Made by a program: the position numbers and the translations under genes. Under the pieces are notes generated by a model, which saw nothing but the letters and a program-made list of their open reading frames with translations, made no database searches and was not told where the DNA came from. A stretch of DNA of 20,165 nt from positions 1 to 20,165 of the IMG/VR virus record IMGVR_UViG_3300025853_000875. The stretch is one strand, 5' to 3'. The DNA is from a virus. How positions within the stretch are numbered: position 1 is the first letter of the stretch; each line of letters starts with the position of its first letter. Positions 19,351-20,165 of the stretch are shown one piece after another.

Positions 19351-20165
19351 AACTACACTATTAATAGACGCAGATGTCCTCGCTTTTGAGGCAGCTGTTG
19401 TCGCAGAAGAACCTATCAGATGGAAGGAGGAACTGTGGACTGTACACGCAGACATGGCATTAGCTAAAGCTCGTGTTATCAATCGCATACAAGAGTTCAG
19501 AGAGACACTGAAGTGTGAGAATGTAGTGCTGTGTCTATCAGACCGTGCTAACTTCCGACGCAAGTTGTACCCTGATTACAAAAGTAACAGAGCTAAGTCT
19601 CGACTACCTATCATCCTTCGACAAGTAAAGCAGTGGATCATCGATGAACTTGGTGGTGTGCTGTGGGATAACTTAGAAGCAGACGATGTTATATCTATCT
19701 TAGCTACTGACAAAGCGATGGATGAAGAGACGATCATTGTTAGCATCGACAAAGACTTCAAGAGTGTACCAGGTATCTTCTACGATTATAACAAAGGAGA
19801 GTATCACCAACCATCAGTAGAAGAAGCAGATAACTTCCACCTTATACAAACCCTGACCGGAGATTCAACAGATGGCTTTAGTGGTGTACCAAAGGTTGGA
19901 CCAGTAGCTGCTAAGAAAGCGTTGGATAAATACGGATACACATGGGAGACTGTTGTAACATGTTACGAGAAAGCTGGACTGACCGAACAAGATGCTTTGA
20001 TGAATGCATGGATGGCACGATTACTACGAGCAGAGAACTACTGCTTCAGAACTAAAACAATAAAGAAACTATGGACACCGAAGAACTACCAAACCAAGGA
20101 TATACTAGAAACTTCAGCACTGGGGCAAGGCGTGATGGGGACAATGGACGGGGACGACCCAGCCT
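19343..20165 (+). CDS. 5'-3' exonuclease (T7 gp6-like, FEN family), 3'-partial
   Basis: The frame runs from ATG at 19343 to the window edge with no stop, 274 residues so far; T7 gp6 is 300, so little is missing. By family it removes RNA primers, degrades host DNA and creates single-stranded ends for recombination. Metal-binding acidic residues are visible: LLIDADV (Asp9, Asp11), ADDV (Asp114, Asp115), SIDKDFK (Asp136, Asp138) and LTGDSTDGFSGVPKVGP (Asp174, Asp177), the last being the helix-hairpin-helix DNA-binding step. DYKSNR (78-83) is the conserved arch region. It overlaps the PD-(D/E)XK nuclease gene by 8 bases, so both belong to one translation unit. Confidence 0.93.
   Translation, partial: MSKTTLLIDADVLAFEAAVVAEEPIRWKEELWTVHADMALAKARVINRIQEFRETLKCENVVLCLSDRANFRRKLYPDYKSNRAKSRLPIILRQVKQWIIDELGGVLWDNLEADDVISILATDKAMDEETIIVSIDKDFKSVPGIFYDYNKGEYHQPSVEEADNFHLIQTLTGDSTDGFSGVPKVGPVAAKKALDKYGYTWETVVTCYEKAGLTEQDALMNAWMARLLRAENYCFRTKTIKKLWTPKNYQTKDILETSALGQGVMGTMDGDDPA

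Noticed and set aside
1-20165. tRNA genes, integrase, repressor or other lysogeny genes
   Set aside because: I looked for T-loop-like GGTTCRA segments with pairing arms and for recombinase motifs and saw none; a dedicated tRNA scan was not possible.

Overview
The window is a stretch of a lytic, T7-like podovirus genome (Autographiviridae type). It carries a single-subunit T7-type RNA polymerase, a gp2.5-like single-stranded DNA binding protein, a gp3-like endonuclease I, a gp4-like primase/helicase, a family A DNA polymerase with proofreading domain, a gp6-like 5'-3' exonuclease and a gp19-like terminase, all on the + strand and in T7 order. There is no integrase, repressor, tRNA or host-like metabolic gene. 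Several small proteins resemble ones I associate with marine and other aquatic podoviruses, so an aquatic bacterial host is likely. The host species cannot be read from this sequence.

Layout: (1) 1-3999 is the end of the late region. It holds the 3' part of a beta-helix tail spike, a small membrane protein in the holin position, two tiny basic proteins, a small unknown protein, a Mtd_N-type fibre protein and two fibre-like proteins that share an N-terminal tag. It closes with a strong intrinsic terminator (4023-4051). (2) 4088-5987 holds the overlapping small and large terminase genes. (3) 5988-6630 is about 640 bases of mostly non-coding, repeat-rich DNA. (4) 6631-11420 is an early region of about 18 very small genes, most of them unrecognised and many coupled by ATGA overlaps. 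It is interrupted by a second non-coding stretch (7043-7570) with a good sigma70-type promoter and an iteron-like repeat array, and it includes a complete cytosine-C5 DNA methyltransferase. (5) 11413-13806 is the RNA polymerase. (6) 13827-20165 is the replication and recombination block: SSB, endonuclease I, primase/helicase, three small unknowns, DNA polymerase, a PD-(D/E)XK nuclease resembling a Holliday junction resolvase, and the start of the exonuclease, which runs off the window.

Because terminase (the last genes of a T7-type map) is followed directly by early genes (the first ones), the window probably spans the joint between the two physical genome ends, as seen in a concatemer or a circularised assembly. 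The 5988-6630 region would then hold the terminal repeat and early leader. Host polymerase would transcribe the early genes from the 7147-7175 promoter. The early genes would modify the host and DNA, and the phage RNA polymerase would then express the replication and late blocks. No phage RNA polymerase promoter could be identified.

The most unusual features are: a dispersed family of short repeats, three copies of which contain a hairpin with a different 7-bp stem and a 14-nt loop; a 127-nt overlap in which one frame encodes the primase zinc finger and another the endonuclease I tail; a cluster of ACCTGTCC octamers in the early genes read in two frames; a 9-bp repeat array beside a palindrome in the early leader; and a divergent catalytic motif A in the RNA polymerase.
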